A DNA stretch of 16,492 nt from an uncultured Holophagaceae bacterium (GTDB lineage: Bacteria > Acidobacteriota > Holophagae > Holophagales > Holophagaceae): contig CAIYNT010000057.1 of assembly GCA_903927605.1 (NCBI GenBank), positions 1 to 16,492 on the forward strand, in the 5' to 3' direction. Every line of letters starts with the position of its first letter. The first letter of the stretch is position 1. Made by a program: the position numbers and the translations under genes. Under the pieces are notes generated by a model that did no database searches, was not told the DNA's origin, and saw nothing but the letters and a program-made list of their open reading frames with translations. Below, piece by piece: positions 1 through 7,544 of the stretch.

Positions 1-34
1 CCTCGGCGACATCACCCCAGCCGAAGCGGCGCAA

Positions 35-83
35 CGATGGGATTCGCTCCAGTCGCCTACGGCTCCTTCCGCGAATCCCATCG
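35..83. repeat. REP-like palindrome at left edge
   Basis: A perfect 13-bp inverted repeat (35-47 with 71-83; arms CGATGGGATTCGC and its complement) encloses a 23-nt loop, which itself contains the small nested palindrome GCCTACGGC (55-63). There is no U-tract after either arm, so it is not a classical intrinsic terminator. The nested form resembles REP-type intergenic palindromes. It ends 44 bp before the first start codon of the AMMECR1/AmrS gene, where the N-terminal part of the AMMECR1 domain would be expected. Only one copy is present in this window, so repetitiveness is inferred. Confidence 0.45.
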
Positions 84-126
84 AGATCCTTTCTAACCCC
101 GGACTCTCACCATCCTTGGTATAGAA

Positions 127-1629
127 GTGGGGAGGACGTCAGGGAAGCTGCGCGGCTGTGTGGGCAGCCTCGTGCCCGACAGCTCCGTGGTCGCAGGCGT
201 CATCGACCACGCCCGGGCCGCCGCCTTCCAGGACACCCGCTTCGCGCCCCTCCAGCGCGAGGAGCTGCCGCACCTGGCTGTGGAAGTGTCCCTGCTCTCG
301 CCCCTGCGTCCCCTTCCCTGCGCCGAGGAAGGAGATCTCCTCCGGCAGCTACGGCCCGGTGTGGACGGTCTGCTCCTGGAGTCCGGCGGATCTCGCGCCG
401 TCTTCCTGCCCCAGGTCTGGGCGGAGCTGCCCGAACCCCGCGCCTTCGTCGCGGCCCTCAAGCGGAAGGCCGGGTGGACCGCTGCCTTCTGGTCCCCGCG
501 GATCCAGGTCTGGACCTTCACCGTGGAGGCCTGGCGCGAGGAGCCCCCACCTGCGCTGGTCCGCGGGCCGGATGGCGCGGGTTTCCTCTATCCCGCGCGC
601 CATTGGCATCGGCTCGACGATGGCCGGCTCCGCTGCGAGGTCTGCCCGCACCACTGCGCCCTCTACGACGGCCAGCCTGGCCGCTGCGCCGTGCGGCGAC
701 GCGACGGCGACCGCATGGTGCTCGCAGCCTATGGCCGGACCAGCGGACTCTGCGTGGACCCCATCGAGAAGAAGCCGCTCCATCACTTCCTGCCCGGTTC
801 CTCTGTGCTCTCCTTCGGCACCATCGGCTGCAATCTGTCCTGCCGCTTCTGCCAGAACTGGCACCTCTCCGCCTCCCGGGATCTGAGCCTCCTCGGCGAA
901 TGGACCTCGCCCGAGGCCATCGCCGAAGCCGCCCACCGCCAGGGCTGCCGGAGCGTCGCCTTCACCTACAACGAGCCGGCCACCGCCCTGGAGTTCGTCT
1001 CGGACGTGGCCGAGGCCTGCCATGCCCGGGGGATCGCCACCGTGGCGGTGACGGCGGGCTATCTGGAGGATGCCGCCCGCCGGGATTTCTTCACCCACCT
1101 GGACGCGGCCAACGTGGATCTGAAGGCCTTCAGCGACGCCTTCTACAAGCACGTGGTGGGCGGCTCCCTGGCGCCGGTCCTCGACACCCTGCGCTACCTG
1201 GTCCACGAAACGAAGGTGTGGACGGAGATCACCACCCTGCTCATCCCCGGACTGAACGATTCGGATGAAGAAATCCGGAGCCTCTCCCGCTGGATCGCCT
1301 CCGACCTCGGTGCCGAGGTACCCCTGCACTTCAGCGCCTTCCATCCGGACCACCGCCTGCTGGACCTGCCGCCCACGCCCAGGGCCACGCTCACCAGGGC
1401 CCGGACGCTCGCCCGCGAAGCGGGCTTGAAGTACGTCTACACCGGCAATGTCCGCGATCCGGAGGGTGGCTCGACCTGCTGTCCCAACTGCGGCCGGGCT
1501 GTGATCCAGCGCGATGGGTACCAGCTGCTGGGCCAGCACCTTCAAGAAGACGGAACCTGTGGTCACTGCGGACACCCGATCACTGGGGTCTTCGCCGGTA
1601 CCGGGCAGGCGACTCACTTCACCGCATAG
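127..1629 (+). CDS. amrS: AMMECR1-AmrS fusion: AmmeMemoRadiSam system radical SAM protein
   Basis: A 500-aa protein with two parts. Residues ~8-140 match the AMMECR1 (AmrA) fold: LRGCVGSL at the start, then ARAAAFQDTRF, GVDGLLLESG and a FLPQVW segment followed by a KRKAGW stretch. Residues ~155-500 are an AmrS-type radical SAM enzyme: an N-terminal CxxCPxxC plus GRCAVR cluster, then the SAM-cluster motif CNLSCRFCQNW with C235, C239 and C242 (CX3CX2C), a YNEPA segment, a NVDLKAF strand, and a C-terminal CCPNCG pair that probably binds metal. AmmeMemoRadiSam proteins normally include separate AMMECR1, Memo and radical SAM members; their shared reaction is not established as far as I know. The domain lacks roughly 40 residues usually found before LRGC. 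In frame there is a TAA at 94-96 and no ATG, so GTG at 127 is the only conventional start, without a clear Shine-Dalgarno. It may be N-terminally shortened or frameshifted. Family call is firm; start is not. Confidence 0.88.
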   Translation: MGRTSGKLRGCVGSLVPDSSVVAGVIDHARAAAFQDTRFAPLQREELPHLAVEVSLLSPLRPLPCAEEGDLLRQLRPGVDGLLLESGGSRAVFLPQVWAELPEPRAFVAALKRKAGWTAAFWSPRIQVWTFTVEAWREEPPPALVRGPDGAGFLYPARHWHRLDDGRLRCEVCPHHCALYDGQPGRCAVRRRDGDRMVLAAYGRTSGLCVDPIEKKPLHHFLPGSSVLSFGTIGCNLSCRFCQNWHLSASRDLSLLGEWTSPEAIAEAAHRQGCRSVAFTYNEPATALEFVSDVAEACHARGIATVAVTAGYLEDAARRDFFTHLDAANVDLKAFSDAFYKHVVGGSLAPVLDTLRYLVHETKVWTEITTLLIPGLNDSDEEIRSLSRWIASDLGAEVPLHFSAFHPDHRLLDLPPTPRATLTRARTLAREAGLKYVYTGNVRDPEGGSTCCPNCGRAVIQRDGYQLLGQHLQEDGTCGHCGHPITGVFAGTGQATHFTA

Positions 1630-1690
1630 ACCGTCCCGCCATCGTGCTCCGGACCCAGGGCAACAGGCCGTTTCGCGCAAACAGGAAGCG

Positions 1691-3166
1691 CTACCACTGC
1701 TCCAGGAAGGCCTGGGCCTCCGCCACCGCCGCGGGGGAAAGATGGGCGAAGCGCATCAGCCGGTCGTTGAATTCGTAGTGCAGTTCCCGGTTCTCCTCCA
1801 GAAGCAGTTCCAGCTGCTCGTGGTGGATGGCCTCGTCCGTCAGGAAACGCCAGTAGATGGCATCGGCCACCTCCTTCAGGCCCCGGCAGCGGGCCTCCCA
1901 GTGGGTGCGCAGAATGGTCCGCCAGCCGACCTTCTTCATGGTGCTGTCCTGGGCGATGGCCTCCTGCCAGACGGGACCGGACCAGGCCTGGACCAGTTCC
2001 ACGGCCCGCTCCTCGTCCTTCCCGCCGATGCTGAGCACCAGTTCGCCCAGGTCGTACACGACGGTCTCGAAGGCGAAGGGCAACCCCTCCTTGGCCGAGA
2101 GGCGGGCGTAGTGCATCAGGTGGTGGACGGCTTCATGCATCCGGTCCGGCATCCCGTGGAAGACCTCGATGAGCAGCCGGAAGTGGTAGGACAGGTTCTG
2201 GAAGCGGCGGAGATCCCGCTCCTCCAGGGCCTCTCTCAGCAGGGTGTTGAAGGTCATCACATGGAGTTCGATCACGGGTTCCGAGCCCACCTCGCAGGCC
2301 AGATGGGCCGTTTCCACGAGGTGGGCCGCCATCTCGGACAACAGCTCGTGTTGCCGCCGGGTCGCCACCTCCGACACCTTGAGCGTCTGTGCCAGGAGGT
2401 AGGCCTCGGGCCAGACTCGTTCGCGGATGAGGTAGTCCTGCCCCTCCTTGGCCAGGCCCGGAACGAACCAGGGCCTCGAGTCGCGCCAGGCGGAGGCCTC
2501 CCGCCCCCCGCAGGCGATGATGCCCGCCAGCAGCGAATGCAGGCTCTTCAGCGAGAGCAGCACCAGCTGCCGGTCGCCCCGGGCCATGCCCGTGATCGCC
2601 ACGTTCGTCACCACGTCGATGGTCTCGAAGAGGTTGTCCTTGTTCGCCTCGACGCGCCGCCCCTGGGCCAGCTCCGGAAGGCTGCGCAGGCCCTTCCGGC
2701 TGAGCATGGGCATGAAGTAGCTGGGCCGGAGGAACCGGCTGATGCCGAAGAGGTAGGGCAGGATGCCCGCCAGCACCACCAGGTAGACGAGGGCGACGGC
2801 CCAGATGCCGAAGCGGACGAACGGATGCCCTGGCGGGAAGAAGTGCAGGCTCATGAGCAGCAGGTTGCCGATGATGAAGACGGACAGCCCCCCCACGATC
2901 AGCGGGTGGGTCACGTAGAGCTTCACCAGCCGCGGTGTGTAGAGGTTCGCCGTGAGCGGCAGGATGAGGGCGATGCTGGTCATGGTGACGGACATGATGG
3001 CGTTCAAGGTCCGGCTGGTGGTGGCGATCCCGGCCGGCTCGAAGTCCTTGATGCCGCCCAGCTGCGTCGTCAGCAGACCCATCGCCGCCGCCGCCAGGAA
3101 ACAACCGATGGTCACCACCGTGGGGCGGTGGCCAGTCCAGGTTCGCGCAATCCATCCTTGCCCCAT
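1691..3166 (-). CDS. DUF2254-like integral membrane protein
   Basis: A 491-aa protein with four hydrophobic helices in its first ~145 residues (about 17-36, 58-80, 88-110 and 117-142), followed by a ~340-residue soluble, helix-rich, charged region that ends in QAFLEQW. The segment running from the second helix into TANLYTPRLVKLYV resembles the second-helix signature of DUF2254 membrane proteins (small/hydrophobic helix, then S/N-x-x-x-PR-L). That family has no established function. The ATG at 3164-3166 has GAAAGG five bases upstream, so the start looks good. The gene converges with the AMMECR1/AmrS gene (61-bp gap, no obvious hairpin terminator). Upstream, 36 bp away, lies a stranded mfd 3' end on the same strand, which suggests this gene was once the direct downstream neighbour of mfd. 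Membrane topology is clear; the family name is a moderate-confidence inference. Confidence 0.75.
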   Translation of the reverse strand: MGQGWIARTWTGHRPTVVTIGCFLAAAAMGLLTTQLGGIKDFEPAGIATTSRTLNAIMSVTMTSIALILPLTANLYTPRLVKLYVTHPLIVGGLSVFIIGNLLLMSLHFFPPGHPFVRFGIWAVALVYLVVLAGILPYLFGISRFLRPSYFMPMLSRKGLRSLPELAQGRRVEANKDNLFETIDVVTNVAITGMARGDRQLVLLSLKSLHSLLAGIIACGGREASAWRDSRPWFVPGLAKEGQDYLIRERVWPEAYLLAQTLKVSEVATRRQHELLSEMAAHLVETAHLACEVGSEPVIELHVMTFNTLLREALEERDLRRFQNLSYHFRLLIEVFHGMPDRMHEAVHHLMHYARLSAKEGLPFAFETVVYDLGELVLSIGGKDEERAVELVQAWSGPVWQEAIAQDSTMKKVGWRTILRTHWEARCRGLKEVADAIYWRFLTDEAIHHEQLELLLEENRELHYEFNDRLMRFAHLSPAAVAEAQAFLEQW

Positions 3167-3202
3167 GCCAGCCTTTCGGCGGAAAGGGGCTTTCGGCTGA
3201 AT

Positions 3203-3320
3203 TCAGCCCAAAGCCGCCCATTCCGCCAGCACCCGCTGGGCCTGAAGGACCGGTCCCTCCGCCGTGCCAAGCACCGGCAGCCGCACGGCCCCATCGGGGC
3301 TGAGGCTGGCACCCCGGGTC
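3203..3320 (-). pseudogene. mfd: Stranded 3' end of mfd (C-terminal remnant)
   Basis: Read on the minus strand, this stretch encodes TRGASLSPDGAVRLPVLG and continues through AEGPVLQAQRVLAEW to AALG and a TGA. That is the C-terminus of the Mfd encoded at 11647-15060, which ends AEWAELQA. Over 3216-3320 against 11663-11767 I count 8 mismatches in 105 bp with no gap. The copy begins abruptly: the codon just before it is TAG, so it cannot be expressed as part of a longer protein. The frame is intact down to its own stop, and the tail differs from the full-length gene. It forms the left flank of the low-GC five-gene block. I read it as the original mfd end, displaced when that block arrived, though a local duplication would also leave this trace. 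Confidence 0.85.
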
Positions 3321-3383
3321 TACCTCACCTCCGCTGGCGATGTAACGAATCCCCCGTACGGGCCAAACTTCCATCCACTCCGC

Positions 3384-4241
3384 CTATTTCGGGATTCCTA
3401 CCCGTGGTTTCACCGTGAAGTTCCCAGTGATCGAGGCGTTCTTCGGGGTGATCTTGAACCCGGATGAGATGCTTCGCTGGAAATGGCCTGTGGAGGCATC
3501 TCCTGATACTTCCACTTGAAGCATGTATTCTCCGGCCAATGTGGGATGAGCAAGTGCGCCATAGATGGCATCGCCAGCCACTGAGTCAGCTCCCGTTCCA
3601 TCATCTGCAAATTCAATGACCACGGGACTCACCGTAGGGTCGTCCAATCTGTGAAGGTTCGCGCTGATCTGGAGGTTGCTGACCTTGGTGGTACCGTCCA
3701 AAACAGCCAAACCAAAAGGGACAGCTTTTCCGATCAGAAAACTACCGCCCCCTCCAAACAAGACAGGACCAACCGAGTTATTGAAATTGACCCGGATCGG
3801 AATGAAGTAGGTAAAGGCCGGGAGATTTGGCGAAGCAATCGTCACGGTCCACTTGCCGATGGATGGGCTCTCTAGATCCATGAAATAGTGCGCGCCCGGT
3901 ACCGAGGGGGTGGTTTGAGGATCCGGGTAAAGGCCACTCTGAAACTGGTTGCCTGAAGGTTGACCAAGAACGAAAACTACGCCCTTTGGATCGACCAACT
4001 GGATCATAAGGTCTTTCGCTAGGCTTGAAATTGTGATGGATATGGAGGTAGTTTGATCCACCCAAAACGGGAAGGAAAGCGTCTGATTTGGGGGACTCAT
4101 TTGAAGTGCATTCACCAATATCGGCTGGAGGTTACCCGAGGTTGTTTCTTGGGCCGATAGCTGAATTGCCAGACTTCCAAACGCAAGAATGAACCCTGCA
4201 CAAAGCCTAAAAAGTCTTTTCTGCCATTCCTTCATGGTCAT
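3384..4241 (-). CDS. Secreted beta-rich protein of unknown function
   Basis: A 285-aa protein with a basic start (KEWQKRLFR), a hydrophobic stretch (about residues 12-27) and a likely cleavage site after QLSAQ, so a Sec signal peptide. The mature part is rich in beta-forming residues, Asn, Thr, Gly and Pro. Residues ~211-226 read DDGTGADSVAGDAIYG, a pattern seen in beta-sandwich domains of bacterial surface proteins (D-D-G...G-D...A-G-D-x-x-Y); the Asp residues could bind calcium. I do not recognise the whole protein. There is no C-terminal anchor or sorting signal. Its ATG overlaps the stop of the upstream gene by four bases (ATGA at 4238-4241), which implies translational coupling, so it is the last gene of the five-gene unit. 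A second Met two codons later (MTM) is an alternative start. It is a real gene by signal peptide and context; its function is unknown. Confidence 0.75.
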   Translation of the reverse strand: MTMKEWQKRLFRLCAGFILAFGSLAIQLSAQETTSGNLQPILVNALQMSPPNQTLSFPFWVDQTTSISITISSLAKDLMIQLVDPKGVVFVLGQPSGNQFQSGLYPDPQTTPSVPGAHYFMDLESPSIGKWTVTIASPNLPAFTYFIPIRVNFNNSVGPVLFGGGGSFLIGKAVPFGLAVLDGTTKVSNLQISANLHRLDDPTVSPVVIEFADDGTGADSVAGDAIYGALAHPTLAGEYMLQVEVSGDASTGHFQRSISSGFKITPKNASITGNFTVKPRVGIPK

Positions 4242-4933
4242 TGGAATGTCTCCGGATCCGTGCTTTCACGATTGAAGATGAAGGTCCGCGCAGGGTGGTT
4301 GGCCAGTGTGAACACAATCCAATTTTTATCGGGGCTTATATAGGTTTCGCCAAGCCCACCACCACCCGTCAACTCCGAATTCTGAATCTTCGCCCGTAGC
4401 AATTCAACTTTGTGTTCCTTGCGACCATCCATCACGTACCAGTATCCAGTTCGCAAGGTGGCTTCTCGCGTCCCTGGCTGGGCGGCGATGGGATTCCCAA
4501 ACATATAGGAGATTATACGTTTCTCGACCGTCCCCCGGAATTCCTCCCATACCGGTTTTTCTGCGCTCACATATTCAAGCCTCTCATCTGCAGTTTTATA
4601 GCGAATGGTCGTGCCTGGATCTCCATCATCGCTTGTAAAATGAGTAGGTAAAATCGATTTTGTTTTAAGATCAATCTTAACTGCTAGACCATTTTCGTGA
4701 ATGAAGATTAGATACAAAACATTTGGATTATTCTTATCTGCGTAAGGGGATGGAAGGTCTTGTTCCAGCGTTGGATCAAACACCAGCCATGGATGGTTCG
4801 CCTCCATGGGTCCCACATATTCTTTTGGCGCCGGTGGGACTCTCCGAATCCAACAGACAAGGCCCAGGAGAAGGACTAGTCCCATGGCACCTGTGACCCA
4901 GAGTAGTCGTGGCCGTTTTCGAGGTTGTTTCAC
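4238..4933 (-). CDS. Membrane-anchored periplasmic protein, paralogue B of a tandem pair
   Basis: A 231-aa protein with a basic N-terminus (KQPRKRPR), one transmembrane helix (about residues 10-28, rich in Leu and Val) and no cleavage site I would trust, so probably an N-terminally anchored protein with ~200 residues in the periplasm. The soluble part has beta-strand pairs resembling TolB/PD40-type propeller blades: YLIFIHENGLAVKID and, near the end, YISPDKNWIVFTLAN. It is closely similar to the protein encoded just upstream at 4955-5662, sharing the membrane helix layout, the EYVGPMEANHPW segment, a central identical block of about 35 residues, and the GGGGLGETYISPDK segment. The gap to that gene is 21 bp and its own stop overlaps the next start. 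I do not recognise the family; a role with the neighbouring lipase-like protein is only a possibility from gene order. Confidence 0.78.
   Translation of the reverse strand: MKQPRKRPRLLWVTGAMGLVLLLGLVCWIRRVPPAPKEYVGPMEANHPWLVFDPTLEQDLPSPYADKNNPNVLYLIFIHENGLAVKIDLKTKSILPTHFTSDDGDPGTTIRYKTADERLEYVSAEKPVWEEFRGTVEKRIISYMFGNPIAAQPGTREATLRTGYWYVMDGRKEHKVELLRAKIQNSELTGGGGLGETYISPDKNWIVFTLANHPARTFIFNRESTDPETFQ
4539..4633 (-). repeat. 95-bp exact repeat, copy in paralogue B
   Basis: This stretch is identical base for base to 5268-5362 in the neighbouring paralogue, while bases on both sides differ (for example CCGGAATTC against CCGAAATTC at one edge, and GCTTGTAA against GCTCGTGA at the other). The two genes are otherwise clearly diverged, so a sharp tract of full identity suggests recent gene conversion or strong constraint on this segment. 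Confidence 0.85.
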
Positions 4934-4954
4934 GGCTTCACCTCACATACCGAA

Positions 4955-5662
4955 TCAAGGCACCACATTTACAAATGTCTCCGGATCCATGCTTTCACGA
5001 TTGAAGATGAAGGTTCGCGAAGGATTGTTGGCCAGCGTGAATACGATCCATTTTTTATCTGGGCTTATATAGGTTTCTCCCAGTCCACCACCTCCCGTCA
5101 GATCCGAATTTTGGACCCTCACCCGTAGCAATTCGACCTTGTGGTCCTTGCGCCCATCCATCACATACCAGTACCCGGTACGCAAGGTGGCTTCCCGCGT
5201 TCCGGGTTGTGTGGCGATGGGGTTTCCGAACATGTAAGGAATGCGGCGTTTTTCGACCGATCCCCGAAATTCCTCCCATACCGGTTTTTCTGCGCTCACA
5301 TATTCAAGCCTCTCATCTGCAGTTTTATAGCGAATGGTCGTGCCTGGATCTCCATCATCGCTCGTGAAGTGGACTGGAGAAATCGCCTTTGTTTTTAGAT
5401 CAATCTTCACTGCTTGACCTCTTCTTTGGACAAAGATGAGGTACACAATGTTTGAATCATTCTTATCCGCAAAAGGAGATGGATTACCTTGCTGTAAGGT
5501 TGGACTGAAAACCATCCATGGGTGGTTCGCTTCCATAGGTCCCACGTATTCCTGCGGTGCGGGCGAAAGGCCCCTATTCCAACAGGCACCGCCCAATAGG
5601 AGAGATAGTCCCACCGCACCTGCAACCCAGAATAGTCGCTGCCATTTTCTTGATGGATCCAC
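4955..5662 (-). CDS. Membrane-anchored periplasmic protein, paralogue A of a tandem pair
   Basis: A 235-aa protein of the same build as the gene after it: a short basic N-terminus (DPSRKWQR), one hydrophobic helix (about residues 10-27), then a soluble domain containing EYVGPMEANHPW, a conserved central block (TSDDGDPGTTIRYK and onward), GYWYVMDGRK and a C-terminal GGGGLGETYISPDKKW. A Cys inside the hydrophobic segment (LLLGGACW) could suggest a lipoprotein, but the residues before it do not make a convincing lipobox. Paralogue B has a Cys at the matching place (GLVCW), so the residue is at least conserved. The gene starts 19 bp after the lipase-like gene ends and stops 21 bp before paralogue B. 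Possible roles from this position are a chaperone, inhibitor or binding partner of the exported hydrolase; the sequence itself does not prove any of these. Confidence 0.78.
   Translation of the reverse strand: MDPSRKWQRLFWVAGAVGLSLLLGGACWNRGLSPAPQEYVGPMEANHPWMVFSPTLQQGNPSPFADKNDSNIVYLIFVQRRGQAVKIDLKTKAISPVHFTSDDGDPGTTIRYKTADERLEYVSAEKPVWEEFRGSVEKRRIPYMFGNPIATQPGTREATLRTGYWYVMDGRKDHKVELLRVRVQNSDLTGGGGLGETYISPDKKWIVFTLANNPSRTFIFNRESMDPETFVNVVP
5268..5362 (-). repeat. 95-bp exact repeat, copy in paralogue A
   Basis: This is the partner of 4539-4633, at a distance of 729 bp. It encodes the identical central block shared by both proteins, from TSDDGDPG to the Glu-rich EEFRG segment. Confidence 0.85.
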
Positions 5663-5681
5663 ACTTCACCTCTTTGAGATA

Positions 5682-7532
5682 TCAATGACTCGACAGGGAC
5701 CAGTCCACACGGATCTGTTCAACAATGCCATCCGCCAATTCGGAACTCTTGACGCTGGAATGATTTTTCAGCATGATCCCGCCCAAGTTGGAAACAAACA
5801 CGGGACAAAACAGGGTTCCCCCGTCGTACACCGCGCTGCTGATCGCCACCACGGTATCGTTCCATTCCCGCACTCCTTGGCCATCTGGAACGAATAATTC
5901 CGTAACGGGTCGCTCGATTTCCCAGTTGTTGCCATCCCCGTCCCGAACGGTTTCTGTGTGGATGGCAGGACGCGCCTTGACCTCCTTGGCGTGATAGAGC
6001 ATGCGGTAGGAGGAGGTGGCGAGATGACGACTCAAAAGGGGGGGGAGGATCGCGAAAGAGGAAAATCTCATCTCCGGATCATCAATAATCAAATCACGCA
6101 CATTCCAGTCCGCGTCGGAGGCGGTATTGTAGAACTTCAGCGGGCGTCCACCCGCGTTGAGCCAGGAGAACCCAACGCCATTGTTTCTATTCCAAGTGTC
6201 CATGTTTCTCGTCATCTGCGCCTCAAGGGCCGGCCCAGTGGGCAATAATGCCCAGCCATCTGAATTTCCTGAAGGAGGACGGTGGGCCAAGGACACATCC
6301 CAGGCCATCAGAACATCCAGATCGTGCCACCTGGGATCCGCCACAGCCTGGGCCTGATGGAGGGCGTTCCAAGCGATGTCTGAAAGGACCGTACCACGAT
6401 GGGGGGTATCAAGCGTGAAAAGCGAAAGCACTTCGAAATTGCCGGGCTGATCCAAGGATTCGTTCCGATGGTTTTCATAGTGGTTGTAGATCATGGCCCG
6501 ACTATCGATCCCCCCCTTGCTGTGCGCGACGATATGGCACGCCTTGGCCCCGACTGAGGTTAGGCGTTCCTTGATCTTGCCTTCCAAGTCCGTTCCATTT
6601 GATTTAATGGCACCATTCGGCGTCAGAGCAATGTCATTGAAGCAGATTCCCATAAAGGTCGAGAAATAGTTGTTGAAACTTCTAATTGCCGGGGGATCCC
6701 AACTATTACCATCTGGATCGTTCCAAGTTTTCGGATCGGCATCCGTCCCATGAACAAGAAAGATCGGCGCCATGGCTTTCACGCGTGCCTTTGACCAAGC
6801 CACCTGGAAGCCATCGATTTCAAACCCGAACATGGGATAAGCATCTGTCATGTATTCAAGACGGTTTTCAACGGGCAAGGGTTTCGCTCCCGGTGCAGCG
6901 CGCTTGGGAAACCTCACCATGGAAATTGGAACGTTCAATGAGATTTTTCGCCAGTTACTGTAGGGCAACCGAAACTCGGCGGAGCTGAACGTCATTGGGT
7001 TTGGAACGGTCCAATAGGACTTTCCATTGATGGAAATCAGCTTGAAGGCTGCCGTCAGCCCCTCTCCCATCCAAGGTTTCACAACCCCGTTCCCGTATTT
7101 GTAGCCGATGACCTCAAACTCGACTGCCACCTCTGGTGCCACGATGCCCTGGTCGATCATGGCTTGAGGATGGTTCAGGAACCCATTCGCATCTATATCA
7201 TCGGTCACGACCCGATCTATTCTGAATATGATGGCCCAATCATGAAGGACACCATTCGTGTTATATGGATTGGTCCACCCACCCTGGACAAGCGAACTCG
7301 CCGGACTGTCGGCTCCTGTTGGGGCCCAGTACTGTGCCCAGGTTAAGCAAGTGCCATCAGCCTCCTTGTCGGGGATTGTGATGGTCTTTGTCATCAATTT
7401 CGGCAGGTTGCCGAGAGAGTAGGGCCCAGATTGGCCCCAAGCGATGACGGGACCATCAGCCCATAGGCCGCCTCCCAACAGTACCAAAACAGCCAACCAT
7501 ATCGCACGAATGTTCATGGGTTTCCTTTCCAT
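5682..7532 (-). CDS. Secreted lipase-like alpha/beta hydrolase
   Basis: A 616-aa exported hydrolase. The N-terminus has a signal peptide (NIRAIWLAVLVLLGGGLWA). Residues ~45-250 form a beta-rich N-terminal region I cannot assign. The alpha/beta hydrolase part starts with a hydrophobic strand and the oxyanion motif HGTD (H261-D264), followed by the nucleophile elbow VAHSKGGID with Ser338; Ala replaces the first Gly of GxSxG, as in several bacterial lipases (AHSxG). LFTLDTPHRG follows at about residue 380, the place where lipases and PGAP1-like esterases have TPHxG. This supports hydrolysis of an ester such as a lipid, but the substrate is unknown and I have not fixed the catalytic Asp and His. 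The start at 7532 has GAGGGG eight bases upstream, overlapping the stop of the previous gene; a second ATG at 7517 (AAAGGA upstream) gives a more compact signal peptide and is equally plausible. It is the second gene of the five-gene unit, 12 bp after the TIG/kelch gene. Confidence 0.82.
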   Translation of the reverse strand: MERKPMNIRAIWLAVLVLLGGGLWADGPVIAWGQSGPYSLGNLPKLMTKTITIPDKEADGTCLTWAQYWAPTGADSPASSLVQGGWTNPYNTNGVLHDWAIIFRIDRVVTDDIDANGFLNHPQAMIDQGIVAPEVAVEFEVIGYKYGNGVVKPWMGEGLTAAFKLISINGKSYWTVPNPMTFSSAEFRLPYSNWRKISLNVPISMVRFPKRAAPGAKPLPVENRLEYMTDAYPMFGFEIDGFQVAWSKARVKAMAPIFLVHGTDADPKTWNDPDGNSWDPPAIRSFNNYFSTFMGICFNDIALTPNGAIKSNGTDLEGKIKERLTSVGAKACHIVAHSKGGIDSRAMIYNHYENHRNESLDQPGNFEVLSLFTLDTPHRGTVLSDIAWNALHQAQAVADPRWHDLDVLMAWDVSLAHRPPSGNSDGWALLPTGPALEAQMTRNMDTWNRNNGVGFSWLNAGGRPLKFYNTASDADWNVRDLIIDDPEMRFSSFAILPPLLSRHLATSSYRMLYHAKEVKARPAIHTETVRDGDGNNWEIERPVTELFVPDGQGVREWNDTVVAISSAVYDGGTLFCPVFVSNLGGIMLKNHSSVKSSELADGIVEQIRVDWSLSSH

Positions 7533-7544
7533 GGTTCTTTCCCC

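Noticed and set aside
2..124. Open frame from the left edge to a TAG at 122-124 (about 40 codons), possibly the end of an upstream gene
   Set aside because: The translation across the palindrome at 35-83 is low in recognisable pattern, and 40 codons without a stop is weak evidence in high-GC DNA. Sequence to the left would decide it.
1630..1690. Bidirectional terminator between the convergent AMMECR1/AmrS and membrane-protein genes
   Set aside because: I found no convincing stem-loop with a U-tract in these 61 bp.
1514..3418. Long plus-strand open frame over the membrane-protein gene
   Set aside because: It lies antisense to a gene with clear membrane helices and a good ribosome site. Its translation is rich in His, Gln, Gly and Pro with no domain, as expected for a high-GC shadow frame.
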